Assembly: GCA_026014845.1 (NCBI GenBank)
Contig: JAOZHM010000167.1
Location: 1 to 9,689, forward strand
From: Candidatus Bathyarchaeota archaeon
Lineage (GTDB): Archaea; Thermoproteota; Bathyarchaeia; Bathyarchaeales; Bathycorpusculaceae
Direction: 5' to 3'
DNA length: 9,689 bases
The notes under the pieces were generated by a model. That model saw only the letters and a program-made list of their open reading frames with translations, was not told where the DNA came from and ran no database searches. Of this stretch, positions 1-5,766 are shown in pieces. Every line of letters starts with the position of its first letter. The stretch's first letter is position 1. Position numbers and translations under genes: made by a program.

Positions 1-50
1 AAAGTCGAAAAGCTTTAGTGAACAACTAAGAGAGGAGACTGTTAAAAACA

Positions 51-653
51 GTGTACAAAAAATGCTTCAAAAAGCAGTTAAGAGAATTTCTTCAGTCGAA
101 AAAGGCTTTGGCCATACCAGTAACCTACTTGATACTCTTCGCTTCTCTCATAGCGATAATTTCTGTCACGTACAGCTTCGCCATCGTAAAGATAAGCGCC
201 AGAGGAGCCCTGCTTAAGGCTTCAGTAGCCAAGCAGAACATGCAAATTTTAGATGATGCAGTGCGTTCTGTCGCATGGAGCTTCGGAGCCTCAAAAGTTG
301 TTTACATGGATGATTGTGGAGGCATTTTCCGGACGGAACCAACAGCTAAAAACCTTGTTCTTAACTTTACTGATGAACAAACCTTCTACGACATAGTGTT
401 CAACAGCTCTGTTGGCAAAGCCTTCTATGAACTTGAGCCTTCAGAATTCAACTATGAAGGTTTTTGCATTAGAGGCGCGCGCGCAGACTTCACACTGACG
501 GTTCAAAGCATAGCAGCAAACCTAGCCATAGATTATGCCGTAAACATAACAACAACAATCGAAATTAATAGCTCGTACACAACGCTTGAAGGCGAAGAAA
601 AACTTGTAAATATTACGTGTCGAGTTTTTAATGAGGACAAGTCTGCTCGCTGA
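51..653 (+). CDS. Pilin-like membrane-anchored surface protein, N-terminal part
   Basis: I do not recognise a named family. The 200-aa product has a basic N terminus, then a single hydrophobic segment (about residues 19-45), then an extracytoplasmic domain rich in N-x-S/T sequons (NFT, NSS, NIT) with a few scattered Cys. Residues K17-K18-A19-L20-A21 just before the hydrophobic stretch fit the loose class III (archaeal prepilin peptidase) signal pattern, so a type IV pilin-like surface protein is likely; this is inference. The GTG start at 51 is preceded by GAGGAG (32-37), a good ribosome binding site. The frame stops at 653, but the adjoining frame continues with similar sequon-rich sequence. 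Deleting a single C at 648 would join KSA directly to AENITLFYEN, so the true protein is probably about 267 aa and this is its first part. Confidence 0.7.
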   Translation: MYKKCFKKQLREFLQSKKALAIPVTYLILFASLIAIISVTYSFAIVKISARGALLKASVAKQNMQILDDAVRSVAWSFGASKVVYMDDCGGIFRTEPTAKNLVLNFTDEQTFYDIVFNSSVGKAFYELEPSEFNYEGFCIRGARADFTLTVQSIAANLAIDYAVNITTTIEINSSYTTLEGEEKLVNITCRVFNEDKSAR

Positions 654-855
654 AAACATAACTTTATTTTATGAAAATCTTGGAAGCTGGGGTCCCGTCA
701 ACTCATCAAACAATCTTTCCACGGTAGACTATGGTAATGGTACTTACCTTTTATCCTTCACCGTTAGTGCCTCCTCACCTGTGCAGGTTTCGACGCACGT
801 TTATGACTTACGAGATATATTTGTTCAAGCAAACACGACATGTTATGAAGCATAA
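631..855 (+). CDS. C-terminal continuation of the pilin-like protein (frameshifted)
   Basis: This 74-aa frame overlaps the end of the preceding gene by 23 bases in the +1 register. It has no signal peptide, no membrane segment and no convincing ribosome binding site, which is odd for a free-standing gene whose composition (NIT, NSS, NLS, NGT, NTT sequons, beta-rich, DLRDIFVQANTTC near the end) is clearly extracytoplasmic. It reads as the missing C-terminal beta domain of the upstream protein: the last good residue upstream is A at 645-647, and GCT GAA AAC from 649 continues in this frame, one base out of register. The ATG at 631 is then an accident of the overlap. Alternatives are a real inactivating frameshift, programmed frameshifting, or a consensus error; the sequence alone cannot separate them. 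Confidence 0.5.
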   Translation: MRTSLLAENITLFYENLGSWGPVNSSNNLSTVDYGNGTYLLSFTVSASSPVQVSTHVYDLRDIFVQANTTCYEA

Positions 856-879
856 CTTTTAGGCCGGATTTCGAGCCAC

Positions 880-887
880 TTAAATTA
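880..887 (+). promoter_or_regulatory. Candidate TATA box for rbkR
   Basis: TTAAATTA lies between the preceding stop (855) and rbkR. Transcription starting about 25 bases downstream would leave a leader of roughly 24 nt that contains the GAGG at 922-925 used by the ATG at 933, and it would exclude the GTG at 894. Position and composition only; no mapped start. Confidence 0.4.
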
Positions 888-932
888 TGCAATGTGCTAC
901 TTCTAGGTAAATGCAGAAAACGAGGCTTCAGG

Positions 933-1622
933 ATGACTGAAAGGCAAGTGTGGCGTCATCTTTTCACGCTTCTAAAGTTAGCTGAGATGGGGGCACATCA
1001 AAGAACCGCAAAGATTTCAACAGAGTATTTAGCGAGGAAACTACGCATGTCGCAACAGACAGCTTCACGTCATTTAATTGAATTGGATAACGAAGGATGG
1101 ATTAAGCGAACTATAACGCCTGAAGGATGCCTCATAAAAGTCACGGATGCTGGCATCAACGAACTGAAAAAACTTTATTCAAACTTACGCTTTTTGATGG
1201 AAGCTGCCTATCCTCCTTCAGTCACTCTAGAAGGAGTAGTTTTCACGGGATTAGGCGAAGGCGCCTATTACATAACAAGGGAACGTTACAGAAAACAGTT
1301 CATAGAGAAATTGGGCTTTGACCCTTATCCGGGTACGCTTAACTTGAAACTTACAACAGATTACGATGTTAAAACATGTTTGGAGCTTGATGGTTATCCA
1401 GCAATTGAGGTTGAAGGATTCGAAAGTGAAAACCGCACTTTCGGACCAGTAAAGTGTTATCCAGCAATAATAGAAAACAAAGCGAAAGGTGCTCTAATCT
1501 CGGCTCTAAGACGTCACTACGACGCTTCAGTAATCGAAGTTATTGCCCCCGTTTTTCTAAGGAAACATCTAAAACTCAAGGATGGACACAAAGTGAAGGT
1601 TGAGGTTCTAACGCTTCCATAA
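933..1622 (+). CDS. rbkR: HTH-type regulator / CTP-dependent riboflavin kinase (RbkR)
   Basis: This is a two-domain archaeal protein of 229 aa. Residues 1-85 form a winged helix-turn-helix (recognition region about RKLRMSQQTASRHLIEL, 35-51). Residues 95-229 are the archaeal CTP-dependent riboflavin kinase fold: GLGEGAYY at 106-113 (nucleotide/flavin loop), PGTLNLKL at 133-140, TFGPVKCYPA at 169-178 and IEVIAPVFLRKHLKLKDG at 201-218. The kinase makes FMN from riboflavin using CTP; the HTH half is known in this family to regulate flavin genes. The frame is open from a GTG at 894, but ATG 933 has GAGG at 922-925 with a 7-base spacer and begins at the usual family N terminus, so I chose it. It converges on the rhomboid gene, and ribL, the next enzyme in FAD synthesis, lies in that opposing operon. 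Confidence 0.92.
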   Translation: MTERQVWRHLFTLLKLAEMGAHQRTAKISTEYLARKLRMSQQTASRHLIELDNEGWIKRTITPEGCLIKVTDAGINELKKLYSNLRFLMEAAYPPSVTLEGVVFTGLGEGAYYITRERYRKQFIEKLGFDPYPGTLNLKLTTDYDVKTCLELDGYPAIEVEGFESENRTFGPVKCYPAIIENKAKGALISALRRHYDASVIEVIAPVFLRKHLKLKDGHKVKVEVLTLP

Positions 1623-1691
1623 AGGTGATTTTGATAGCGCGCGCTCGAGAGGAAATTCAAAGGAACATAGATTATTTAGAAAACCTTTAGG

Positions 1692-2303
1692 TCACAAATG
1701 ACTTCTCGGATAAGAATAACTGTATTCGTACACCGCTCTCAATTTGCGTCTTGAAGCCAACACATAACCAATTAATAAACCAGCAACCAAGCCACCAAAA
1801 TGAGCCAAGTTGTTTACATTTCCACCCGAACTGATCATCAACCAAAAGAAAGAAAACAGCAATGCGCCCATTATTGATTGGCCGACTGCCCGCTTAATAT
1901 AAATGGTGCATGCCCCGAACAACCCGAAAATAGCACCTGAAGCCCCAGCAGAAACCATGGAAGGCCCGAAAAGTAACGTCAACAAGTTACCAGCTAACCC
2001 ACTCGAGAAGTAAACGGCAAAGTATTCTTGAACACTAAACAATTCTTCAGCTCTAAGCCCAAAAATGAGTAGAAAGAACATGTTGCCCAAAAGATGTACG
2101 ACGTTAACGTGGACAAACATGGCTGTGAAAAGCTGCCAATACCAACCATTCAACACAAATAAGTTGTATTGACCGTAGTCGCGAATGACATGATAATTTA
2201 TTACAACAAAGTCCCCGCTAAGTAAAGCAGTATAAACGTAAAAAATCATGTTCAATGCGATAATCACGTAGGTCAGCATAGGCTTTCTGGAGCTTCTGTA
2301 CAT
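1692..2303 (-). CDS. Rhomboid-family intramembrane serine protease
   Basis: The 203-aa protein has about six membrane helices and the complete rhomboid core. H65-x4-H70-x3-N74 (HVNVVHLLGN) matches the oxyanion-side motif, G120-A-S122-G-A holds the catalytic serine, and H168 in AHFGGLVAG completes the Ser-His dyad. The family cleaves transmembrane helices of substrate proteins within the lipid bilayer; the substrate is unknown here. The short loops and absence of extra domains make it a minimal rhomboid close in size to GlpG's catalytic core. It is the last gene of the dph5-DUF357-ribL unit, starting 7 bases after the ribL stop, so it is probably co-transcribed. Its stop is 69 bases from the convergent rbkR stop. 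Confidence 0.9.
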   Translation of the reverse strand: MYRSSRKPMLTYVIIALNMIFYVYTALLSGDFVVINYHVIRDYGQYNLFVLNGWYWQLFTAMFVHVNVVHLLGNMFFLLIFGLRAEELFSVQEYFAVYFSSGLAGNLLTLLFGPSMVSAGASGAIFGLFGACTIYIKRAVGQSIMGALLFSFFWLMISSGGNVNNLAHFGGLVAGLLIGYVLASRRKLRAVYEYSYSYPRSHL

Positions 2304-2310
2304 GGGTCTC

Positions 2311-2781
2311 TCATCTTTTATAATGCCTAATGATTTTCTGCTTAATCTTTGAGGAGCTGTTTAACTCTTCTTCTTCAAACTTGCCAATTTTCACAACCTT
2401 AATCATCAATCCCTTTTCTTTCACGTAGTCTCTAACAGCTTGTTGGATGTCGCTTCGATCATATCCGAGGGCAATTACATCCGGCTTGATTTTTTCGATG
2501 ACCTTTCCAATGCCAAAATCTTCATAGCCAAGGATAGCATCATCAACAACTTTTAATGAACCAACAAGCGCTCTTCGCTGATTCTCAGGTACGATGGGTT
2601 TTGTTCCTCGCCTTTTTTCCACCGTACTATCTCTGGCCACTATAACTATCAGTTCAGCGTTTCGCCCACCAGCCCTTTTAGCTTCTTCCAGATACTTTAC
2701 GTGTCCGAGGTGAAGCAAATCAAATGTGCCTGAAGCCAAAACTATTTTTCTCTTTTTCTTTCCTTCTTTTTCACTGGCCAT
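2311..2781 (-). CDS. ribL: FAD synthetase, archaeal cytidylyltransferase type (RibL)
   Basis: The 156-aa nucleotidyltransferase carries G18-T-F-D21 and H24-L-G-H27, the two halves of the cytidylyltransferase-fold active site, then VARD at 48-51, KPIVPENQRR at 61-70, ALGYD at 104-108 and SSSKI at 142-146 near the end. Size and motifs match archaeal RibL, which adenylates FMN to FAD. A glycerol-phosphate-type cytidylyltransferase cannot be excluded from motifs alone, but rbkR nearby favours flavin. The ATG at 2781 lies inside the DUF357 gene, a 40-base overlap, and gives a Lys-rich 12-residue extension before the fold begins; a TTG at codon 15 (LASGTFD) is the only nearby alternative and would remove it. 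The extension and the tail of DUF357 are read from the same A-rich purine tract in two frames. Confidence 0.85.
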   Translation of the reverse strand: MASEKEGKKKRKIVLASGTFDLLHLGHVKYLEEAKRAGGRNAELIVIVARDSTVEKRRGTKPIVPENQRRALVGSLKVVDDAILGYEDFGIGKVIEKIKPDVIALGYDRSDIQQAVRDYVKEKGLMIKVVKIGKFEEEELNSSSKIKQKIIRHYKR

Positions 2782-3032
2782 TCAAATTTCACGGCTCCCA
2801 ACAGCTTCAACGCATCAAGCAAGCCTTCACAATAGGCGACAGAAGCTAAGCTTACCTCAAATTTCTTTCTATCCCTATAATATTTCGCATCCTCTAAATA
2901 GGCTTTAACATATTCCACGACCTTCCCAATGCTTTGCCCGTCTATGTTTATTGAATCTTCCACGGTCTCCATGTTTCTTAAAACGCGCTCCGTAGAGCCT
3001 ATATACTTCGCGACAAGCTTCTCCAAACTCAT
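2742..3032 (-). CDS. DUF357 family protein
   Basis: The 96-aa all-alpha protein has the pattern AYLEDAKYYRDRKKFEVSLA (45-64) followed by SVAYCEGLLDALKLLG, typical of the archaeal DUF357 family (COG1711-like), whose biochemical role is not established. The helices look TPR- or HEPN-like in periodicity, which is only an impression. The ATG at 3032 follows the dph5 stop with no spacer (TGA then ATG), and GAGGGAG inside the end of dph5 is a strong ribosome binding site. The last 40 bases overlap the start of ribL, so translation of the two is probably coupled and a functional link to FAD synthesis is plausible. The tail is a Lys/Arg/Glu-rich stretch. The stop codon is TAG. Confidence 0.8.
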   Translation of the reverse strand: MSLEKLVAKYIGSTERVLRNMETVEDSINIDGQSIGKVVEYVKAYLEDAKYYRDRKKFEVSLASVAYCEGLLDALKLLGAVKFEWPVKKKERKREK

Positions 3033-3845
3033 TCAACCATTCTCCCTCAAACTGTCCGGCGCACTAGCCAAAACTATGAGAGCCTCAGCTTCCATAAAAT
3101 GAAGCTCACCAGGAAAAACAATGCTGTGCGGTGGACCTCCAAAATCGTAGCCTAACAAGTCTTCCAGAAAACCAGCTTTGACGGTTGGGTCGTTGCTTCC
3201 AGCCCTCGCTATGCCCACCACAAGCGTATCCATCGTTACAATATTCTCTTTTCGCTTCTCCTCAACCTTCAAAAGCGATTCCAATCCTTCACAAATCTTC
3301 ATGCAACGATTTTCCTCCACCTTAACATCCAACAGGCAAAGGGTGTGAAGCCCCCGCTTTTTGTTTTGGGCAATAACCTCATATGGGGTCTCAGACGGAT
3401 TCTCGCTTAGTAGGGGTATCGTTACACTTTTACCAAACTTGTAGTTGTGCAAGCCAGACAATCCTATCACAGCAGAAAGTATGGAAGCTCCATGAACAAT
3501 GCGAGTTTTTATTCCAAGTTTCTTCGCATGTATCCTCAAAGCAACATGGGTAGTGGCTATAAGCGGGTCACCTGGAACAAGCAAAACAACCTTACCAGTT
3601 TCAGCCGTTTCCAATATTAATTTTCCACTCCTTTCTTCAAGCTCCTCCCTTGAAACTATCTGAAGCTTTTTGCTGGAAATCTTTTCCAAGTTTTCCTTTG
3701 AAAAATCAGCCATCAAATTCGTGTAAAGTTCTATGAAAACATTGTCCGCCGTTTTCACCTCTTCTAAACCATGTAAGCTTATTCCCATCTCATCGTGCAA
3801 GCCAAGTCCAACGAAAACAATTTCACCCAAAGCTCTAACCCTCAC
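3033..3845 (-). CDS. dph5: Diphthine synthase (Dph5/DphB)
   Basis: This 270-aa tetrapyrrole-methylase-fold SAM methyltransferase makes diphthine on the modified histidine of elongation factor 2. Visible family motifs are EIVFVGLGLHDEMGISLHGL from residue 8, VPGDPLIATTH at 90-100, HGASILSAVIGLSGLHNYKFG around 118-138 and GPPHSIVFPGELHFMEAEAL at 237-256. Length is normal. The start is ambiguous: GTG at 3845 has no ribosome binding site but suits a leaderless transcript from the AT-rich box at 3861-3872; TTG at 3830 gives the tidier N terminus LGEIVFVGLGL and has GAGG (3844-3841) about 10 bases upstream. It heads the unit dph5-DUF357-ribL-rhomboid. Confidence 0.93.
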   Translation of the reverse strand: MRVRALGEIVFVGLGLHDEMGISLHGLEEVKTADNVFIELYTNLMADFSKENLEKISSKKLQIVSREELEERSGKLILETAETGKVVLLVPGDPLIATTHVALRIHAKKLGIKTRIVHGASILSAVIGLSGLHNYKFGKSVTIPLLSENPSETPYEVIAQNKKRGLHTLCLLDVKVEENRCMKICEGLESLLKVEEKRKENIVTMDTLVVGIARAGSNDPTVKAGFLEDLLGYDFGGPPHSIVFPGELHFMEAEALIVLASAPDSLRENG

Positions 3846-3860
3846 AAACGAAAATAGAAG

Positions 3861-3872
3861 TTAAAACTTAAA
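3861..3872 (-). promoter_or_regulatory. Candidate promoter box for the dph5 operon
   Basis: On the minus strand this reads TTTAAGTTTTAA. It is centred about 22-25 bases upstream of the dph5 GTG (3845), which would give a leaderless or nearly leaderless mRNA. It sits in the 98-base divergent gap shared with tRNA-Lys. Confidence 0.4.
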
Positions 3873-3901
3873 ACTGTTGGTCCACGAAACAAAGAAGCTA
3901 A

Positions 3902-3910
3902 ATTTATTAA
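3902..3910 (+). promoter_or_regulatory. Candidate TATA box for tRNA-Lys
   Basis: An ATTTATTAA-like box lies about 38 bases upstream of the first tRNA base, so initiation would fall roughly 12-15 bases before the mature 5' end, leaving a short 5' leader for RNase P. Position and composition only. Confidence 0.4.
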
Positions 3911-3943
3911 AGTGATAATAAGTGCATAACTACGAAAAACACA

Positions 3944-4049
3944 GGGCCCGTAGCTCAGCAAGGTTAGAGCGGCGGACTAACCGCTGCACGGGGTTAGGTT
4001 GAGGCTCTTAACCCGTAGGTCAGGGGTTCAATTCCCCTCGGGCCCGCCA
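3944..4049 (+). tRNA. tRNA-Lys(CUU): tRNA-Lys(CUU) with a 28-nt intron at position 30/31
   Basis: Acceptor GGGCCCG (3944-3950) pairs with CGGGCCC (4039-4045), followed by G73 and an encoded CCA (4047-4049). The D arm is GCTC/GAGC (3953-3970) and the T arm is AGGGG-TTCAATT-CCCCT (4022-4038). Read straight through, the anticodon stem has a 31:39 mismatch. Removing 3976-4003 gives stem GCGGG/CCCGT (one terminal G-U) closing the loop CTCTTAA, anticodon CTT. The splice sites sit in a textbook BHB: outer AGAG/CTCT, central CGGC/GTTG (two G-U), three-base bulges GG|A and AG|G, and inner helix CTAACC/GGTTAG. The exons are 3944-3975 and 4004-4046. The intron lies between nucleotides 30 and 31 (in the anticodon stem) rather than at the usual 37/38. 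Confidence 0.92.
3976..4003 (+). other. BHB intron of tRNA-Lys, 28 nt
   Basis: The intron starts A-CTAACC and ends GGTTAG-GTTG-AG; the two 6-base arms pair and leave a loop of about 9 bases. Cuts fall after the second base of each three-base bulge, as the archaeal splicing endonuclease requires. It carries no reading frame. Confidence 0.88.
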
Positions 4050-4092
4050 AAAACATCTTTTCACCAGAAAGCTTCAGTTTCCGTTTAACACT

Positions 4093-4530
4093 TTTGTTAA
4101 AAATCAGGGGAACTCTACTGAATCGTTTAATGTTACAGTTTTTTGCGATTTGCATATTATTGAAACATTGCTTGTTGAGAATTTGGAGCCGAATCGCCAA
4201 AAAACCTTAGTTTTCCAGTGGAACACAGAGAACGTAGCGGAGGGAAACTATACTTTAAGTGCTTTGGCAAGTCAGGTTCCCGGCGAGGAAAATCTCAAAA
4301 ACAATTCTTACGAAGATGGCATAATAACGATTGCTAAGGCTCCGATGGGATGGTATATTCCATGGTGGTTTTATTGGCTTTTACTGTTGCTTTTAATTCC
4401 AATAATTATTTTGCTGATTGCTTTGTATTACAGTAGAAAGAGGAGGAAGAGAGCTGAGGAGGCTTTCTATTCTGGTTGGACTGCTGGGTATTATGGTTGG
4501 AACATGCGAAAGAGAACCTCTAAAACCTAG
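4093..4530 (+). pseudogene. 5'-truncated CARDB-type surface protein with C-terminal membrane anchor
   Basis: The frame is open from 4012, and recognisable protein starts about 4093 (FVKNQGNSTESFNVTV), continuing with LEPNRQKTLVFQWNTENVAEGNYTLSA and VPGEENLKNN. This is the second half of a CARDB/Ig-like beta domain, normally one of several in a long secreted protein. Then come a Trp-rich juxtamembrane stretch, one transmembrane helix (about 72-94 counted from the TTG at 4150) and a basic cytoplasmic tail, ending at a TAG stop. There is no signal peptide, no upstream domain and no credible start: the only candidate, TTG at 4150, falls in the middle of the domain. The homologous stretch begins only about 45 bases after the tRNA-Lys CCA, so the gene was most likely cut by a rearrangement at the tRNA 3' end. 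Confidence 0.65.
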
Positions 4531-4760
4531 AATCAGATTAACATTAAGACGTCGCAAGTTTTATTTCTAAAAGCCAAAAAGTGACGGAAAGCCTTCTCCT
4601 TTCCTCGCTCAGGATAAAATTGTATAAGATTTGACTTTATAAAACACTTGCTGTTTGCGTCGGCATATATCACCTTTGAAAATATGCTCTGTATATGGGT
4701 CATTTCAGTTTTGGAAACTTTGCTTTTAGGCTTGTTTAACGCTGATTATGTCGAGTTGAA

Positions 4761-4880
4761 ATGTTTGAACAAATCATTTCCAACGCTGTTCAGATGTTAA
4801 TACTATTTTTTCTGGTTACGTCAGTCTTCCTTGTATTTTGGGGCGCACTTTGGGTGCGTGCATACAAGAAAGCTAAGTGA
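4761..4880 (+). CDS. Possible 39-aa single-pass membrane peptide
   Basis: ATG to TGA encodes MFEQIISN, then a hydrophobic run of about 23 residues (MLILFFLVTSVFLVFWGALW), then the basic tail VRAYKKAK. The layout (short polar N terminus, one helix, positive end) is that of a real small membrane protein rather than random sequence. The ribosome binding site is weak (GAG at 4753-4755 is the only hint). A box CTTTATAAAA at 4635-4644 could drive it with a long leader. I do not recognise a family. An overlapping 38-codon frame from 4682 is less protein-like. Confidence 0.4.
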   Translation: MFEQIISNAVQMLILFFLVTSVFLVFWGALWVRAYKKAK

Positions 4881-4921
4881 ACGCTGATAAATAATACGAA
4901 ACACATGCTTCTAATTTAGAT

Positions 4922-4952
4922 GGAGATATCTCCCGCACAATCCCCTCTTTCT
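4922..4952. repeat. Repeat element copy A with a 12-bp perfect palindrome
   Basis: GGAGATATCTCC (4922-4933) is a perfect palindrome, followed by CGCA and a pyrimidine-rich tail with TCCCCT. The 13-base core GATATCTCCCGCA (4925-4937) recurs exactly at 5672-5684 in the same orientation, and the surrounding 30 bases match at 24 positions. It lies downstream of the gene at 5011-5550. Confidence 0.6.
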
Positions 4953-5010
4953 AAGATAACTTCACTAAGCGTTAACTAAGAATTATTTGGATTGATTAGT
5001 CCGCTGACAA

Positions 5011-5550
5011 CTACTTCAAGTAGCTAGCTAGCTGTTTGTTCCATATGATTGAGATAAAGTAACCTGCAATAGCGCCGCTAAATATCCCCACGCTGAGTAT
5101 TATGACTTCCAGCGGAAGATTTCTTGGAATTAAACCCAACCAAACTGACGTGTAATAGCTCAGAAGTCCAACTAGAACGGTGCTCAGAGTCATAGCAGCC
5201 ATTGACCTGGTAGTTTTCAATTTACCATTTACAGTATTGACTTTGAAAATAAAGAAGAGTCCATCTACGAGCAAACCATACAAAAGGGCAAAGGAGAAAG
5301 TGAAGGGAGCGAGAGCAGCATTCGATAAGGCTGTCAGAACACCACTAACTACGGCAACGTAAGTTGCGCCCTTCTTATTTAAGAGCAGGTTTCCCAAACC
5401 GAGCAGAAGAGCTTGTACAACGATAAGCATCTTATTCATAGGAGTAGGCACAACAGTCTTAGTTACAAATATCACGACCCCAAATATAGTAGCCGTTGCC
5501 ACCTTCTTTGCCTGAAGCATCAAATTCTCACTCAATGGTCTGTAATCCAA
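5011..5550 (-). CDS. Six-TM membrane protein resembling an ECF transporter S component
   Basis: The 179-aa hydrophobic protein has about six membrane segments (near 17-35, 42-56, 63-80, 86-103, 117-135 and 147-170). The central stretch KGATYVAVVSGVLTALSN-AALAPF and YGLLVDGLFF is reminiscent of S components of energy-coupling-factor vitamin transporters (HMP/thiamine YkoE-like). That assignment is by appearance only; no EcfA or EcfT gene is nearby, so it would have to share a module encoded elsewhere. The frame opens with TTG at 5550; the ATG at 5520 (codon 11) has GTGAG 8 bases upstream and is at least as likely, giving 169 aa. Stop is TAG. It is flanked on both sides by copies of the same 30-base element and stands alone as a unit. 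Confidence 0.6.
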   Translation of the reverse strand: MDYRPLSENLMLQAKKVATATIFGVVIFVTKTVVPTPMNKMLIVVQALLLGLGNLLLNKKGATYVAVVSGVLTALSNAALAPFTFSFALLYGLLVDGLFFIFKVNTVNGKLKTTRSMAAMTLSTVLVGLLSYYTSVWLGLIPRNLPLEVIILSVGIFSGAIAGYFISIIWNKQLASYLK

Positions 5551-5555
5551 TAATG

Positions 5556-5574
5556 CTCTAAGAGCTTTTTAGAG
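5556..5574. promoter_or_regulatory. Inverted repeat just upstream of the S-component-like gene
   Basis: CTCTAA (5556-5561) and TTAGAG (5569-5574) form a 6-bp inverted repeat with a 7-base loop, five bases from the TTG start of the minus-strand gene. In RNA it would sit in the leader; as DNA it could be an operator. Function unknown. Confidence 0.35.
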
Positions 5575-5612
5575 AATCGCTGGCGTAAAGCGAAAGTGAG
5601 GTTGGAAGCTCA

Positions 5613-5642
5613 AAAAACTTGAGTATTGTCGGAAAAACTTGA
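5613..5642 (+). repeat. Two direct copies of AAAAACTTGA spaced 20 bp
   Basis: AAAAACTTGA occurs at 5613-5622 and 5633-5642, start to start 20 bases, close to two DNA turns. It lies about 65-90 bases upstream of the minus-strand membrane gene, where paired regulator sites would be expected. The first copy also forms CTCAA/TTGAG with its left flank. Could be chance in AT-rich DNA. Confidence 0.3.
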
Positions 5643-5669
5643 AGGTAATAGCTGACCCTCACAGTCGTG

Positions 5670-5699
5670 GTGATATCTCCCGCATTTTCCCCTTTTTTT
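5670..5699. repeat. Repeat element copy B
   Basis: This is a second copy of the element at 4923-4952: the core GATATCTCCCGCA is identical and the following TTTTCCCC-T-rich tail is similar. The palindrome is imperfect here (GGTGATATCTCC). It lies between the S-component-like gene and the creatininase gene. Confidence 0.6.
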
Positions 5700-5706
5700 A
5701 TTTTGG

Positions 5707-5720
5707 AAGCACGCGTGCTT
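5707..5720. repeat. Perfect 14-bp palindrome
   Basis: AAGCACGCGTGCTT reads identically on both strands and lies 47 bases beyond the creatininase stop. On the plus strand it follows a T-rich run; on the minus strand an A-rich run follows it, so it does not look like a T-tract terminator for the creatininase gene. It could be a protein-binding site. Confidence 0.5.
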
Positions 5721-5766
5721 TCGGAACTTCAAATGCTGCACCCAACGTGATCGCGTTTTCTGCATT

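Larger units (their letters stand above)
4531..5010. other. 480-base gap, mostly noncoding
   Basis: I see no long gene here. It contains a possible promoter box CTTTATAAAA (4635-4644), a possible 39-aa membrane peptide gene (4761-4880), and one copy of a repeated palindromic element (4922-4952). The remainder (4531-4630 and 4953-5010) shows nothing I can interpret. Confidence 0.5.

Noticed and set aside
1..29. Tail of an upstream gene
   Set aside because: Frame 1 stops at 18 and frame 3 at 29; five to eight codons are too few to decide which, if either, is a gene end.
475..484. Alternating GC runs at 475-484, 1637-1644 and 8388-8396
   Set aside because: Striking in AT-leaning DNA, but one is inside a gene and the three share no flanking sequence or context, so no common role can be argued.
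1624..1689. 21-codon frame after rbkR (MILIARAREEIQRNIDYLENL)
   Set aside because: It has a GGTGA-like site nearby and a helix-like sequence, but it is too short to support without conservation evidence and lies in a convergent gap.
3994..4200. 68-codon minus-strand frame across tRNA-Lys
   Set aside because: It is the antisense of the tRNA and of the CARDB fragment; no ribosome binding site or family resemblance.
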